Assembly (NCBI GenBank): GCA_963971225.1
Contig: OZ020270.1
Coordinates: forward strand, 15,487,817-15,551,816
Origin: Melieria omissa
Taxonomy: Eukaryota > Arthropoda > Insecta > Diptera > Ulidiidae
Reading direction: 5' to 3'
DNA length: 64,000 nt
Shown: in pieces, positions 1 to 10,029 of the stretch
Numbering within the stretch: position 1 is the first letter of the stretch
Layout: each line of letters opens with the position of its first letter
Program-made: the position numbers and the translations under genes
Notes under the pieces: generated by a model
What the model was told of the DNA's origin: nothing
Databases searched by the model: none
The model's input: only the letters and a program-made list of their open reading frames with translations

Positions 1-172
1 CAGCGATATCGCGTTACTCGCACGTTGCGTGGCGGCGCTCCCACGGTCCAAGTGCACGGTGTCAAGTGCGGATCGGGTTACCGACCGAATATTGCGCTGC
101 AAGGTATTTGACACCGTGGGGTTGCAACGTCGGCGCTTTTTTATGAGAAGCGCCGATCGACCTGTGCTAATT
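1..172 (-). repeat. LTR0, partial (5' part of the LTR in element orientation)
   Basis: Matches the distal 172 bp of LTR2, LTR4 and LTR7. The outer edge at 172 reads AATTAGCACAGG on the minus strand (AGTTAGC in LTR4-LTR7). It holds a perfect 11-bp inverted repeat (55-65 with 108-118, CACGGTGTCAA) and an 8-bp stem (CGGCGCTT/AAGCGCCG, about 130-153) close to the LTR edge, beside an A-rich CATAAAAAAG that could act as a TATA-like box. The rest of the LTR is outside the window. Confidence 0.9.
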
Positions 173-182
173 CCCCCCCCTT
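171..182 (-). other. Polypurine tract of U1
   Basis: On the minus strand a run AAGGGGGGGG directly abuts the LTR edge, the position of the plus-strand primer (PPT) of an LTR element. The G run varies in length between units (10451-10462 in U3, 15817-15826 in U4) and is interrupted by A in U5-U7 (22091-22101, 27572-27582, 32935-32945). U2 lost its PPT with the LTR. Confidence 0.75.
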
Positions 183-1619
183 AAAAATCTGCGTCCCGCA
201 GATCTGGTGTTTGGGTAGGTTGACCTGGAGCTGCTGTCGTCTGTCTTGATTTGACGAGGATTACTGGTGTTTCGATCTTCCCGGTCAATTTTCGCCAGAT
301 GAGGAAGGCGGTTACTGCTATGGCTACTATGATGAACCCATCGGTTGCCGTTCAAATCTTAAAGTTGTCGCCCAGGCTGCTGAGGTGTTTGATGTTTGCT
401 AAACTTAATCTGTGCACGTATTCCAAACTTGGTTTGAACCCTTGGCTTGTTACATTGGTGAAAACGGGGGGTAGCGCTTGGAGGCTTTTCAGGGCTGTAC
501 TAGAGAAGGATTCGTTTTTTACCCAAAGCGTCTCATTGTTGAGCTGGATGACGAATGTTGGTGTCCGCTTTGCACAGTTCCCTGAAAGTTCGACAGGTAG
601 AGTGTGTTTTCGTCGATTAGTTCCACGATTTCTTTGTCGTTGGGCTCGAAATGGCATTTAGCGTCCCCTCCTTTTATCAACCGCGCTAGGCATCCGTTTT
701 CAGGTAATTCCTCTAGGGATTTTGTGTCGCAGATCGTTGAGTTGTTGATCGAAGGACATTTTCCAGTAACTCCAAACGTCTCGTCGTCGCTCACCAATAC
801 CTCCGCATATGGTAAAGCTACCTTCCTGCCAGAGTGAGTGGCAGCCCTAGTGATTAGTCGACGATATTTCGTTGGTTTCACCTTTGGGATGGACAGGATG
901 TAGAGGAGCAGGGTGCCATTCGAGTATATTGACGGTTTTGCATACTCAACGGCCTCAATAGCATTCTGGTATGGCAACTCCTCCTCCTCGGCAATTATCT
1001 TCCTGATTTCTTCTTGGTCGAGGAGGTTTGTGTTCACAATGCCCGTTTTTGCCATCTGGCATGCCCGTACTATTTCGTTCGTTTGCTCCTTCAGGATTTC
1101 TACTCTGTTAGCGAGCAAGGCCTCCGCGCTCCCAGCGTTGAACTCTTTACCAATAGCGTTCACGTACTTCACCATGCTGTTTAGCTGGTCAATCGATGCG
1201 CGGGTGATGTTAAAGAGTTGCTCGTTAACCTTGAACTGGTGGTTATTGTTTGCCACAACGTCGTTTTGGCTTCTCAAAATCTCATCCCAATCTGCTGCAT
1301 CCGGCGATCCAGCGATCCATTTCCATGCCGATCCAATCCAATTGATAGATCGACGCTCCCGCACCTTTACCGCTCGCAACTCTTTGAGCCGTTGCCTGAT
1401 TTGGTTGAGATGATAGTCGATGAAGGATTTCACCGCATCGTTCCTCATAGTGGCCGCTGATACTTCCAGCCTCCTCAAAGTTGCGTCAAAGAAATCAGTA
1501 TCGATGGTGTGTACCAGCCTAAAATGTCCGCTTACTACCCAGCCATTGCCGTGCTGAATAACTACTAGGGGGGAGTCGTTGAAGACGTTAAATCCGGCGA
1601 TGCCGGATATCAGTAACAA
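181..1619 (-). pseudogene. env: env of U1, F-like envelope glycoprotein, broken
   Basis: Encodes the envelope of an errantivirus-like element, of the class related to baculovirus F fusion proteins; in the family it sits in the membrane and mediates fusion. Open frame 519-1619 (366 codons) starts with a hydrophobic stretch (LLISGIAG) suggesting part of a signal peptide and has a furin-type site RERR at residues 87-90 followed by a hydrophobic, Trp-containing segment as expected of a fusion peptide. No ATG precedes it and an in-frame stop lies about nine bases upstream, so a spliced leader exon or non-AUG start would be needed. Breaks: a frameshift near 550 moves the homologous frame to 352-657, and a TGA at 352-354 stops that frame just before the transmembrane helix and short tail encoded at 181-351. 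Both lesions recur in the other units with a complete 3' end, so they predate amplification. Confidence 0.85.
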
Positions 1620-2046
1620 TCTATTTTATGATATAATTTAAAAATAAGGTAACGTTATTCCAATTTTTCTTAATTCTATACAATTTTTAACTTAAGCCTA
1701 CTTTGCTTACTATATCTTTAGAATATGATTGTCTTTTACAATTTTACTGTGTCGTGCTATGTTTCTGCACTAAAAAAGATTTTTAAGCCTTTTCAGTTTG
1801 CTTGACTTAGTTCATCATTTTATTCGAATTTTTGTTGCCATTCTTGACTTAGTTCATCATTTTATTTTTTTATTATGGCAATTTTTTGTTGCCATTGGTG
1901 TAAAAATTGCATTTATAAAAACAAATTTTGATAATTTTTTCTTTTACTTGTTTCCTGCTTCATTTAAATTTGTGCCTTATGAGAGAGTGTGCTTGTGCCC
2001 TGGTGGTGAGGGAAAGGTAAGAGATCTGTATGAAGGTTGGAGTTCG
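1620..2046 (-). other. AT-rich spacer between pol remnant and env, with a 24-bp direct repeat
   Basis: No coding sequence is seen. CTTGACTTAGTTCATCATTT occurs twice (about 1802 and 1844). On the minus strand the AT-rich run ending AAAATAG just before env could be a splice acceptor for a subgenomic env mRNA, the usual route in env-bearing gypsy elements (inference). Confidence 0.5.
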
Positions 2047-2313
2047 TCAGTTTTTAATGTGTGTCTTATGGAATTTTTTTCCGGTATCAGTGTGTATGGT
2101 CACCCTATTGTCTTTCCCTACTGTCGCCTTTTTGTACAGGGGTTTGTGTTTCCCCTTTATTTGCTTGTCCTTTACAAACACCGTGTCCCCCCTCTTGTAT
2201 TGCTTGGGCTCTCGTTTTTTCTTGTTTACGCGTAAATTCCTTAACTCTTGATTTTTCCTAATTTGTGCCCTTTTTTCCCGATGAACTCTACTCCGAAAGT
2301 CTACTAAATTTCG
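2047..2313 (-). pseudogene. pol: Integrase C-terminal remnant, U1
   Basis: A minus-strand frame of about 85 codons ends with TGA at 2047-2049. It is rich in Lys and Arg and contains the pattern KRGDTVFVKD, typical of the C-terminal nucleic-acid-binding part of gypsy-type integrases. No zinc-binding or DDE catalytic core is upstream: the frame meets the RNase H segment at about 2300-2313 in a different reading frame, so the integrase N-terminus and core were deleted. This fragment cannot catalyse integration. The same remnant occurs in all units. Confidence 0.75.
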
Positions 2314-3066
2314 ATAATTTGTTCTTTGGGTTCTGTTGAAAAAAATGTCGCTGGGTTTCTGTTTGGAGTTGTCGCTACTATATGGTTGGTCTGGCTCTTC
2401 ATCCTTGATAGGGCATCGGCTACAAAATTCGATTTACCTGGTGTGTAAACCAATTCGTAGTTATACTCCTCGATTCGAGCCTTCCACCTCTTCAGCTTTG
2501 CGTTATAATTCCTGTTGCTTAACGCAAAGGTGAGGGATTGATGATCTGTAAAGATTCGGACCTTCCTTGCTCCATATAAGTATGACCGTAAGTTATCGAG
2601 GGACCACACGATCGCCAGCATTTCTTTCTCGTTCGTAGCATAATTTTCTTCCGTTTTGCTAAGGGAACGAGAAATAAAGGCGATTGGCCTGCTCTTGCCG
2701 TGCTCCCCTTGCGAGAGCATCGCACCTATAGCGTAGTTAGACGCGTCAGTCGTTAAGTTGAATGGTCGGTCAAAGTCCGGAAAAGACAATATTTCAGAAG
2801 AAGTTAGGAGCTGTTTCAACCCGTTGAAGGCTTTTAAGGCGACCTCGTCTAAGTCGACCCTCACTTTCTTTGATTGATTTGCTCTAATTTGGGCATTACC
2901 CTCCCGTGTCAGGTTCGTGAGCGGTTTCGCGATTTTCGCGTAATCGCGAATAAATTTCCTGTAGTAGGACGTCATGCCCAGAAAGCTTTTCAGTTCCTTC
3001 AGTGTCGTGGGTGGTAAAAGATCTTGTATTGTTCTAACTTTCCTTGGATCAGGCGTGATGCTTAAT
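2304..3066 (-). pseudogene. pol: RT thumb plus RNase H remnant, U1
   Basis: Reverse transcriptase/RNase H fragment. The open part reads from the end of the RT domain (SFLGMTSYYRKFI, typical of gypsy RT connection) into a full RNase H domain with its acidic residues: TDAS (D), NEKEM (E), FTDHQS (D) and VADALSR (D). Protease and the RT fingers and palm, including the catalytic YxDD, are absent: on the upstream side the frame abuts and overlaps the 3' end of gag at about 3050-3066 in the +1 frame. RNase H could in principle fold, but no start codon or frameshift signal is evident. Confidence 0.88.
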
Positions 3067-4194
3067 TTTATTATTTTGTCCCCTGAATGGACTACCCCCT
3101 TGTGGGCGATTCATATAATTAACCTGCCTTGTCTGAATGGAGCCGTCGACCTCCATTTTTTCAATGGGCCTCGGAGTGTATGGCTTGTTCGTGGTTACGT
3201 TCGAATTGAAGTTATTAGAGAACCTATTAGACTGCGGATAAGGACGATTGAAGCCCCTTCGGTTTCCCCAATTGTCGTTAAATCGTTGTCGAGGGGGTAG
3301 TGGTGGTTGGCGGTTGTCGTTACCTAGTGAATTTGAAGGAACAGGAATTTTATTCGCCGGAAACGTGTGTATAATGTTATTGCGTAGGGTGAGATTTTGG
3401 ATTTCGAGGCAAGCAGAATATGCCTCGGGCAAAGTCCTGGGCTTCTGGACTATGAGCATCCTCGAAAGCTCCCCGCTAAGCCCCCGAATAAAAACATCCA
3501 GCGCCCTGTTCCTGTAGGTTTCAACGAGAACACCCACTGTTTCCTCCGTGTAGTCCTCACTCTTAATCTTGTTAACGATTAGTGACAATTGGTGGTTAAC
3601 TGCCGCATAGAACTCGTCTAGTTTAGATCCCTTTTGTGCCAACTGATTGAGTTGGTGCTCTAACGTTCTAATATCGCGTTTGTCAGCATAGTGGAGTGAC
3701 AGAACTCTCTTTATTTCTGCCCAGTCGTTCTGAAAAACGTTATACGACACTAAGGCAGCATCTGCTCCTCCTCTGACCTTCTGCCGAATATGGAGCAGTA
3801 TCGAACGGTATATTGGCTTTTCTTTTACTATTTCGTAGTCCTTCAGAATTGACTCGACATGGTGCACCCACGAGACGTATTGGGATGGATTCCCGTCAAA
3901 GACTTGTAACTCCTTGACGCAATCCGGCAACCTCCCAATTTCCCGCAGTTCCTCTTCCGTCCGAGGCGCACGAGTTATTACAGACGGCCTGGTTTCGCGG
4001 GTCGTTTCTCCCGTCCCTTGTGCTAACAGTTCAAACCTGGCATGCATCCTCTGCTCCATAAGTAAAAGAGCGCGGTCGATCTCTCCCCCCGATTTCTCAA
4101 CAGCACCTAGCCGGGACTCGAGCCCGCGAATTTGCTCGAGGAGCTCATTCACCGCCCCAGTCATTTGAGTTACCTTGTCCGTCAGATTGTCCAT
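3049..4194 (-). CDS. gag: Gag of U1, full-length 381 aa
   Basis: Gag structural protein of the gypsy-type element, which assembles the capsid around element RNA. An ATG at 4192-4194 opens 381 codons. Residues 3-55 are predicted coiled coil (heptads of Leu/Ile/Val); the middle is the capsid-like region; residues about 300-381 are rich in Arg, Asn and Pro with no CCHC knuckle, as is usual for errantivirus Gag. The first codons contain AAG|GTAACT, a good splice-donor match, which could serve the env mRNA. The stop lies just past the deletion junction with the RT remnant, so the native C-terminus may be lost. U1 and U2 have the only uninterrupted 381-codon copies. Confidence 0.87.
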   Translation of the reverse strand: MDNLTDKVTQMTGAVNELLEQIRGLESRLGAVEKSGGEIDRALLLMEQRMHARFELLAQGTGETTRETRPSVITRAPRTEEELREIGRLPDCVKELQVFDGNPSQYVSWVHHVESILKDYEIVKEKPIYRSILLHIRQKVRGGADAALVSYNVFQNDWAEIKRVLSLHYADKRDIRTLEHQLNQLAQKGSKLDEFYAAVNHQLSLIVNKIKSEDYTEETVGVLVETYRNRALDVFIRGLSGELSRMLIVQKPRTLPEAYSACLEIQNLTLRNNIIHTFPANKIPVPSNSLGNDNRQPPLPPRQRFNDNWGNRRGFNRPYPQSNRFSNNFNSNVTTNKPYTPRPIEKMEVDGSIQTRQVNYMNRPQGGSPFRGQNNKIKHHA

Positions 4195-4455
4195 TTTATG
4201 GGTTTTTTTCTTTTTAATCTTTATTTAAAAATGTGTATAAGTGGAAAGTATGTATAAGTGGGAAGTGTGTATAAGTAGGAAGGCACTCACCGATTGGCAC
4301 ACTATAATTTACTTTATATTAGTCTCTTTCTCTTACGTAGTCACGCAGGATAGCATCGGCACGTAGATTGATCCCACAGATTTTCAAGCCTGCAAAGGGA
4401 ACGAAATATAAATACACTTTCACCACTTGTACATGGCGTTGTGTCTTCTTCACGT

Positions 4456-4515
4456 CAACCGGGAGTCGAACCCAGACATCAGTTGGTTAGACTGATATCC
4501 ACCATTTCGGTTGCG
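4456..4515 (-). other. tRNA-like segment in the leader
   Basis: On the minus strand TCAGT-CTAACCA-ACTGA forms a 5-bp stem with a 7-nt loop shaped like an anticodon loop (AAC), followed by CTGGG-TTCGACT-CCCGG, a good T-arm with the Pol III B-box core GGTTCGA. A matching 7-bp acceptor stem and a normal D-arm are not evident. U1 and U2 keep the fully paired T-arm; U3-U7 carry one change that weakens it (for example about 14500). Either a captured tRNA pseudogene or chance similarity. Confidence 0.35.
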
Positions 4516-4550
4516 TGTCTTAATTTAAAAAAATTGTCTGTGAAATTTGT

Positions 4551-4815
4551 ACCGTGTTCTTATGGGAACGGCGACATGTACCGCATGGGTATTTCACGCA
4601 CACTCGTCTCAACAAATTTTATGTTTTGGTCAAGGAAGGGCTGTGTAATCCTTTTTAGTCGCCGACAATCAGATTGAAGGCTACCTACTAAGGCACAGCT
4701 TACTTCACAGCAATATTTTGGGCCTAGGGCGATCTCAAACGTGTTCTTATGGGGACGTCGGAAGGTTTCTACCGTGATAGCGGAATAGTTGCCGTATTCT
4801 CATGGGAACGACAAC
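4551..4815. repeat. Leader repeat family A: three copies of CGTGTTCTTATGGGAACG-like box
   Basis: Imperfect 18-20 bp boxes at about 4552-4571 (CGTGTTCTTATGGGAACGGC), 4740-4759 (CGTGTTCTTATGGGGACGTC) and 4794-4813 (CGTATTCTCATGGGAACGAC). All three are kept, in the same order, in every unit that has a leader. Confidence 0.7.
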
Positions 4816-4987
4816 GTGCACCAATAAGGCGTACCACGATCACTTTATGGCAGCTATCGCAGGACCACAAAATTTGCTAACCAATACCTTGTTCACGACA
4901 ACATCGTGGTTTTCGTGCTGGCTGCAGGATTTTCGATATTATTTTTTTTCTTCACTTTAACATTTCACATTTTCACTGTTCTTTTAA

Positions 4988-5302
4988 CCTGGAGGGTCTG
5001 GCTTTTCGGGCTACAGAGTCGCAGATTTGAACTCAGTTATACCAAAAGGTTTAAATTTCTGTTTCATAATTTTACATTATTTTATCTGGTGGCGTAGGTG
5101 CGTTTCTTCGGTTCATAAGATTAATTTTAATTATGGAGCCTGAGGGTCTTCGGGGTCACAGGCCTTTCATTTTGTTATACCCTGGAGGGTCCCGTGGGAA
5201 TCGCAGGGTAAGGACGTATTTCTTGATTTCTTTTTACATTATCGTTAACATGTTTTATTTTTTTATTCACTAGCTGGAGGGTCCCGTAGGAATCGCAGCT
5301 CA
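4988..5302. repeat. Leader repeat family B: four CTGGAGGGTCCCG...TCGCAG boxes
   Basis: Four imperfect boxes of about 25-35 bp begin with C(C)TGGAGGGTC or CCTGAGGGTC and end in TCGCAG or TCACAG, at about 4990-5025, 5140-5163, 5180-5208 and 5273-5300. The last two match best (CTGGAGGGTCCCGTAGGAAT). Clustered boxes of this kind suggest a protein-binding array, possibly enhancer- or insulator-like; no factor is assigned. Confidence 0.65.
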
Positions 5303-5353
5303 AAAAATTTTTCGCACCACGCCACTTTTGTCACTTTCACTAAAATTTTCACT

Positions 5354-6196
5354 TTAAGTTGTGGCTCGGCTTTTTAGGCCTACCACCAGCAGTCCTGCAC
5401 TCACACCACGATGTCCTCGTTGAAGGAACCCGCTTAAAAAATGCGGGTCCCTGCTCGGGCGCGGGATGGACAGGATGTAGAGGAGCAGGGTGCCATTCGA
5501 GTATATTGACGGTTTTGCATACTCAACGGCCTCAATAGCATTCTGGTATGGCAACTCCTCCTCCTCGGCAATTATCTTCCTGATTTCTTCTTGGTCGAGG
5601 AGGTTTGTGTTCACAATGCCCGTTTTTGCCATCTGGCATGCCCGTACTATTTCGTTCGTTTGCTCCTTCAGGATTTCTACTCTGTTAGCGAGCAAGGCCT
5701 CCGCGCTCCCAGCGTTGAACTCTTTACCAATAGCGTTCACGTACTTCACCATGCTGTTTAGCTGGTCAATCGATGCGCGGGTGATGTTAAAGAGTTGCTC
5801 GTTAACCTTGAACTGGTGGTTATTGTTTGCCACAACGTCGTTTTGGCTTCTCAAAATCTCATCCCAATCTGCTGCATCCGGCGATCCAGCGATCCATTTC
5901 CATGCCGATCCAATCCAATTGATAGATCGACGCTCCCGCACCTTTACCGCTCGCAACTCTTTGAGCCGTTGCCTGATTTGGTTGAGATGATAGTCGATGA
6001 AGGATTTCACCGCATCGTTCCTCATAGTGGCCGCTGATACTTCCAGCCTCCTCAAAGTTGCGTCAAAGAAATCAGTATCGATGGTGTGTACCAGCCTAAA
6101 ATGTCCGCTTACTACCCAGCCATTGCCGTGCTGAATAACTACTAGGGGGGAGTCGTTGAAGACGTTAAATCCGGCGATGCCGGATATCAGTAACAA
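5354..6196 (-). pseudogene. env: Truncated env of U2 fused to leader sequence of U1
   Basis: The env 5' part (5463-6196) is kept, including the RERR cleavage site, but at 5462/5463 the sequence jumps straight into the PBS and leader of U1. The missing block is the env 3' part, PPT and the whole LTR (about 1.1 kb). The open frame reads through the join for about 36 unrelated residues, giving a 280-codon chimera without a membrane anchor. Translation in vivo is doubtful. Confidence 0.85.
5447..5462 (-). other. Partial PBS of U1
   Basis: The first 16 bases of the array's primer-binding site are kept up to the deletion junction; the last two bases and the adjoining LTR are missing. Confidence 0.7.
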
Positions 6197-6623
6197 TCTA
6201 TTTTATGATATAATTTAAAAATAAGGTAACGTTATTCCAATTTTTCTTAATTCTATACAATTTTTAACTTAAGCCTACTTTGCTTACTATATCTTTAGAA
6301 TATGATTGTCTTTTACAATTTTACTGTGTCGTGCTATGTTTCTGCACTAAAAAAGATTTTTAAGCCTTTTCAGTTTGCTTGACTTAGTTCATCATTTTAT
6401 TCGAATTTTTGTTGCCATTCTTGACTTAGTTCATCATTTTATTTTTTTATTATGGCAATTTTTTTTTGCCATTGGTGTAAAAATTGCATTTATAAAAACA
6501 AATTTTGATAATTTTTTCTTTTACTTGTTTCATGCTTAATTTAAATTTGTGCCTTATGAGAGAGTGTGCTTGTGCCTCGGTGGTGAGGGAAAGGTAAGAG
6601 ATCTGTATGAAGGTTGGAGTTCG

Positions 6624-7648
6624 TCAGTTTTTAATGTATGTCTTATGGAATTTTTTTCCGGTATCAGTGTGTATGGTCACCCTATTGTCTTTCCCTACTG
6701 TCGCCTTTTTGTACAGGGGTTTGTGTTTCCCCTTTATTTGCTTGTCCTTTACAAACACCGTGTCCCCCCTCTTGTATTGCTTGGGCTCTCGTTTTTTCTT
6801 GTTTACGCGTAAATTCCTTAACTCTTGATTTTTCCTAATTTGTGCCCTTATTTCCCGATGAACTCTACTCCGAAAGTCTACTAAATTTCGATAATTTATT
6901 CTTTGGGTTCTGTTGAAAAAAATGTCGCTGGGTTTCTGTTTGGAGTTGTCGCTACTATATGGTTGGTCTGGCTCTTCATCCTTGATAGGGCATCGGCTAC
7001 AAAATTCGATTTACCTGGTGTGTAAACCAATTCGTAGTTATACTCCTCGATTCGAGCCTTCCACCTCTTCAGCTTTGCGTTATAATTCCTGTTGCTTAAC
7101 GCAAAGGTGAGGGATTGATGATCTGTAAAGATTCGGACCTTCCTTGCTCCATATAAGTATGACCGTAAGTTATCGAGGGACCACACGATCGCCAGCATTT
7201 CTTTCTCGTTCGTAGCATAATTTTCTTCCGTTTTGCTAAGGGAACGAGAAATAAAGGCGATTGGCCTGCCCGTGCCGTGCTCCCTTTGCGAGAGCATCGC
7301 ACCTATAGCGTAGTTAGACGCGTCAGTCGTTAAGTTGAATGGTCGGTCAAAGTCCGGAAAAGACAATATTTCAGAAGAAGTTAGGAGCTGTTTCAACCCG
7401 TTGAAGGCTTTTAAGGCGACCTCGTCTAAGTCGACCCTCACTTTCTTTGATTGATTTGCTCTAGTTTGGGCATTACCCCCCCGTGTCAGGTTCGTGAGCG
7501 GTTTCGCGATTTTCGCGTAATCGCGAATAAATTTCCTGTAGTAGGACGTCATGCCCAGAAAGCTTTTCAGTTCCTTCAGTGTCGTGGGTGGTAAAAGATC
7601 TTGTATTGTTCTAACTTTCCTTGGATCAGGCGTGATGCTTAATTTCAT
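6624..7648 (-). pseudogene. pol: pol remnant of U2 (integrase C-terminus plus RT thumb/RNase H)
   Basis: Same architecture as U1. Integrase tail at 6624-6890; RT thumb/RNase H open frame 6896-7648 (250 codons), here beginning with an in-frame ATG created by one base difference from U1. All RNase H acidic residues are kept. Confidence 0.87.
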
Positions 7649-8771
7649 TATTTTGTCCCCTGAATGGACTACCCCCTTGTGGGCGATTCATATAATTAAC
7701 CTGCCTTGTCTGAATGGAGCCGTCGACCTCCATTTTTTCAATGGGCCTCGGAGTGTATGGCTTGTTCGTGGTTACGTTCGAATTGAAGTTATTAGAGAAC
7801 CTATTAGACTGCAGATAAGGACGATTGAAGCCCCTTCGGTTTCCCCAATTGTCGTTAAATCGTTGTCGAGGGGGTAGTGGTGGTTGGCGGTTGTCGTTAC
7901 CTAGTGAATTTGAAGGAACAGGAATTTTATTCGCCGGAAACGTGTGTATAATGTTATTGCGTAGGGTGAGATTTTGGATTTCGAGGCAAGCAGAATATGC
8001 CTCGGGCAAAGCCCTGGGCTTCTGGACTATGAGCATCCTCGAAAGCTCCCCGCTAAGCCCCCGAATAAAAACATCCAGCGCCCTGTTCCTGTAGGTTTCA
8101 ACGAGAACACCCACTGTTTCCTCCGTGTAGTCCTCACTCTTAATCTTGTTAACGATTAGTGACAATTGGTGGTTAACTGCCGCATAGAACTCGTCTAGTT
8201 TAGATCCCTTTTGTGCCAACTGATTGAGTTGGTGCTCTAACGTTCTAATATCGCGTTTGTCAGCATAGTGGAGTGACAGAATTCTCTTTATTTCTGCCCA
8301 GTCGTTCTGAAAAACGTTATACGACACTAAGGCAGCATCTGCTCCTCCTCTGACCTTCTGCCGAATATGGAGCAGTATCGAACGGTATATTGGCTTTTCT
8401 TTTACTATTTCGTAGTCCTTCAGGATTGACTCGACATGGTGCACCCACGAGACGTATTGGGATGGATTCCCGTCAAAGACTTGTAACTCCTTGACGCAAT
8501 CCGGCAACCTCCCAATTTCCCGCAGTTCCTCTTCCGTCCGAGGCGCACGAGTTATTACAGACGGCCTGTTTTCGCGGGTCGTTTCTCCCGTCCCTTGTGC
8601 TAACAGTTCAAACCTGGCATGCATCCTCTGCTCCATAAGTAAAAGAGCGCGGTCGATCTCTCCCCCCGATTTCTCAACAGCACCTAGCCGGGACTCGAGC
8701 CCGTGAATTTGCTCGAGGAGCTCATTCACCGCCCCAGTCATTTGAGTTACCTTGTCCGTCAGATTGTCCAT
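7626..8771 (-). CDS. gag: Gag of U2, full-length 381 aa
   Basis: An uninterrupted 381-codon copy, nearly identical to U1 with a handful of substitutions (for example R to H at residue 23). The intact frames in U1 and U2 contrast with broken env and pol; a few differences over 1.1 kb fit recent duplication, and selection need not be invoked. Confidence 0.86.
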   Translation of the reverse strand: MDNLTDKVTQMTGAVNELLEQIHGLESRLGAVEKSGGEIDRALLLMEQRMHARFELLAQGTGETTRENRPSVITRAPRTEEELREIGRLPDCVKELQVFDGNPSQYVSWVHHVESILKDYEIVKEKPIYRSILLHIRQKVRGGADAALVSYNVFQNDWAEIKRILSLHYADKRDIRTLEHQLNQLAQKGSKLDEFYAAVNHQLSLIVNKIKSEDYTEETVGVLVETYRNRALDVFIRGLSGELSRMLIVQKPRALPEAYSACLEIQNLTLRNNIIHTFPANKIPVPSNSLGNDNRQPPLPPRQRFNDNWGNRRGFNRPYLQSNRFSNNFNSNVTTNKPYTPRPIEKMEVDGSIQTRQVNYMNRPQGGSPFRGQNNEIKHHA

Positions 8772-10011
8772 TTTATGGGTTTTTTTCTTTTTAATCTTTA
8801 TTTAAAAATGTGTATAAGTGGAAGGTATGTATAAGTGGGAAGTGTGTATAAGTAGGAAGGCACTCACCGATTGGCACACTATAATTTACTTTATATTAGT
8901 CTCTTTCTCTTACGTAGTCACGCAGGATAGCATCGGCACGTAGATTGATCCCACAGATTTTCAAGCCTGCAAAGGGAACGAAATATAAATACACTTTCAC
9001 CACTTGTACATGGCGTTGTGTCTTCTTCACGTCAACCGGGAGTCGAACCCAGATATCAGTTGGTTAGACTGATATCCACCATTTCGGTTGCGTGTCTTAA
9101 TTTTAAAAAATTGTCTGTGAAATTTGTACCGTGTTCTTATGGGAACGGCGACATGTACCGCATGGGTATTTCACGCACACTCGTCTCAACAAATTTTATG
9201 TTTTGGTCAAGGAAGGGCTGTGTAATCCTTTTTAGTCGCCGACAATCAGATTGAAGGCAACCTACTAAGGCACAGCTTACTTCACAGCAATATTTTGGGC
9301 CTAGGGCGATCTCAAACGTGTTCTTATGGGGACGTCGGAAGGTTTCTACCGTGATAGCGGAATAGTTGCCGTATTCTCATGGGAACGACAACGTGCACCA
9401 ATAAGGCGTACCACGATCACTTTATGGCAGCTATCGCAGGACCACAAAATTTGCTAACCAATACCTTGTTCACGACAACATCGTGGTTTTCGTGCTGGCT
9501 GCAGGATTTTCTTTCTTCACTTTAACATTTCACATTTTCACTGTTCTTTTAACCTGGAGGGTCTGGCTTTTCGGGCTATAGAGTCGCAGATTTGAACTCA
9601 GTTATACCAAAAGGTTTAAATTTCTGTTTCATAATTTTACATTATTTTATCTGGTGGCGTAGGTGCGTTTCTTCGGTTCATAAGATTAATTTTAATTATG
9701 GAGCCTGAGGGTCTTCGGGGTCACAGGCCTTTCATTTTGTTATACCCTGGAGGGTCCCGTGGGAATCGCAGGGCAAGGACGTATTTCTTGATTTCTTTTT
9801 ACATTATCGTTAACATGTTTTATTTTTTTATTCACTAGCTGGAGGGTCCCGTAGGAATCGCAGCTCAAAAAATTTTTCGCACCACGCCACTTTTGTCACT
9901 TTCACTAAAATTTTCACTTTAAGTTGTGGCTCGGCTTTTTAGGCCTACCACCAGCAGTCCTGCACTCACACCATGATGTCCTCGTTGAAGGAACCCGCTT
10001 AAAAAATGCGG
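8772..10011 (-). other. 5' leader of U2
   Basis: Same content as the U1 leader: repeat families A and B and the tRNA-like segment with the better paired T-arm. A private deletion of about 18 bp removes the T-rich run near 9510. Confidence 0.7.
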
Positions 10012-10029
10012 GTCCCTGCTCGGGCGCCA
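10012..10029 (-). other. Primer-binding site, tRNA-Lys type
   Basis: The minus strand reads TGGCGCCCGAGCAGGGAC directly after the LTR. This is the 18-nt PBS pattern complementary to the 3' end of tRNA-Lys(UUU)-type primers, with one A-to-G difference from the familiar TGGCGCCCGAACAGGGAC. Intact copies also lie at 15489-15506, 21652-21669, 27129-27146 and 38200-38217; it is absent in U6. Confidence 0.88.

Larger units (their letters stand above)
4195..5446 (-). other. 5' leader of U1 between PBS and gag
   Basis: About 1.25 kb without a convincing gene. It holds two families of short imperfect repeats and a tRNA-like segment (listed separately), plus three copies of a GTATAAGTGGGAA-type motif at about 4236-4282 beside gag. 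A long repeat-rich leader between PBS and gag is where Drosophila gypsy carries its insulator; whether this one is regulatory is inference. Confidence 0.6.

Noticed and set aside
251..661. Plus-strand ORF of 136 codons repeated in most units
   Set aside because: It is antisense to env; its conservation follows from the conservation of the units. The same holds for other plus-strand ORFs over gag, pol and env (for example 913-1413, 3914-4168, 4441-4677).
5463..5465. Assembly duplication as the cause of the array
   Set aside because: Units carry private indels (LTR3 deletion, U4 insert, U6 PBS loss, U2 leader deletion), which a simple misassembly would not create. Long reads are still needed for exact copy number.
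10012..10029. Exogenous lentivirus-like sequence because of the tRNA-Lys PBS
   Set aside because: tRNA-Lys priming is common to many LTR elements. Gag, RNase H and Env are of the insect gypsy type, and the units are defective.
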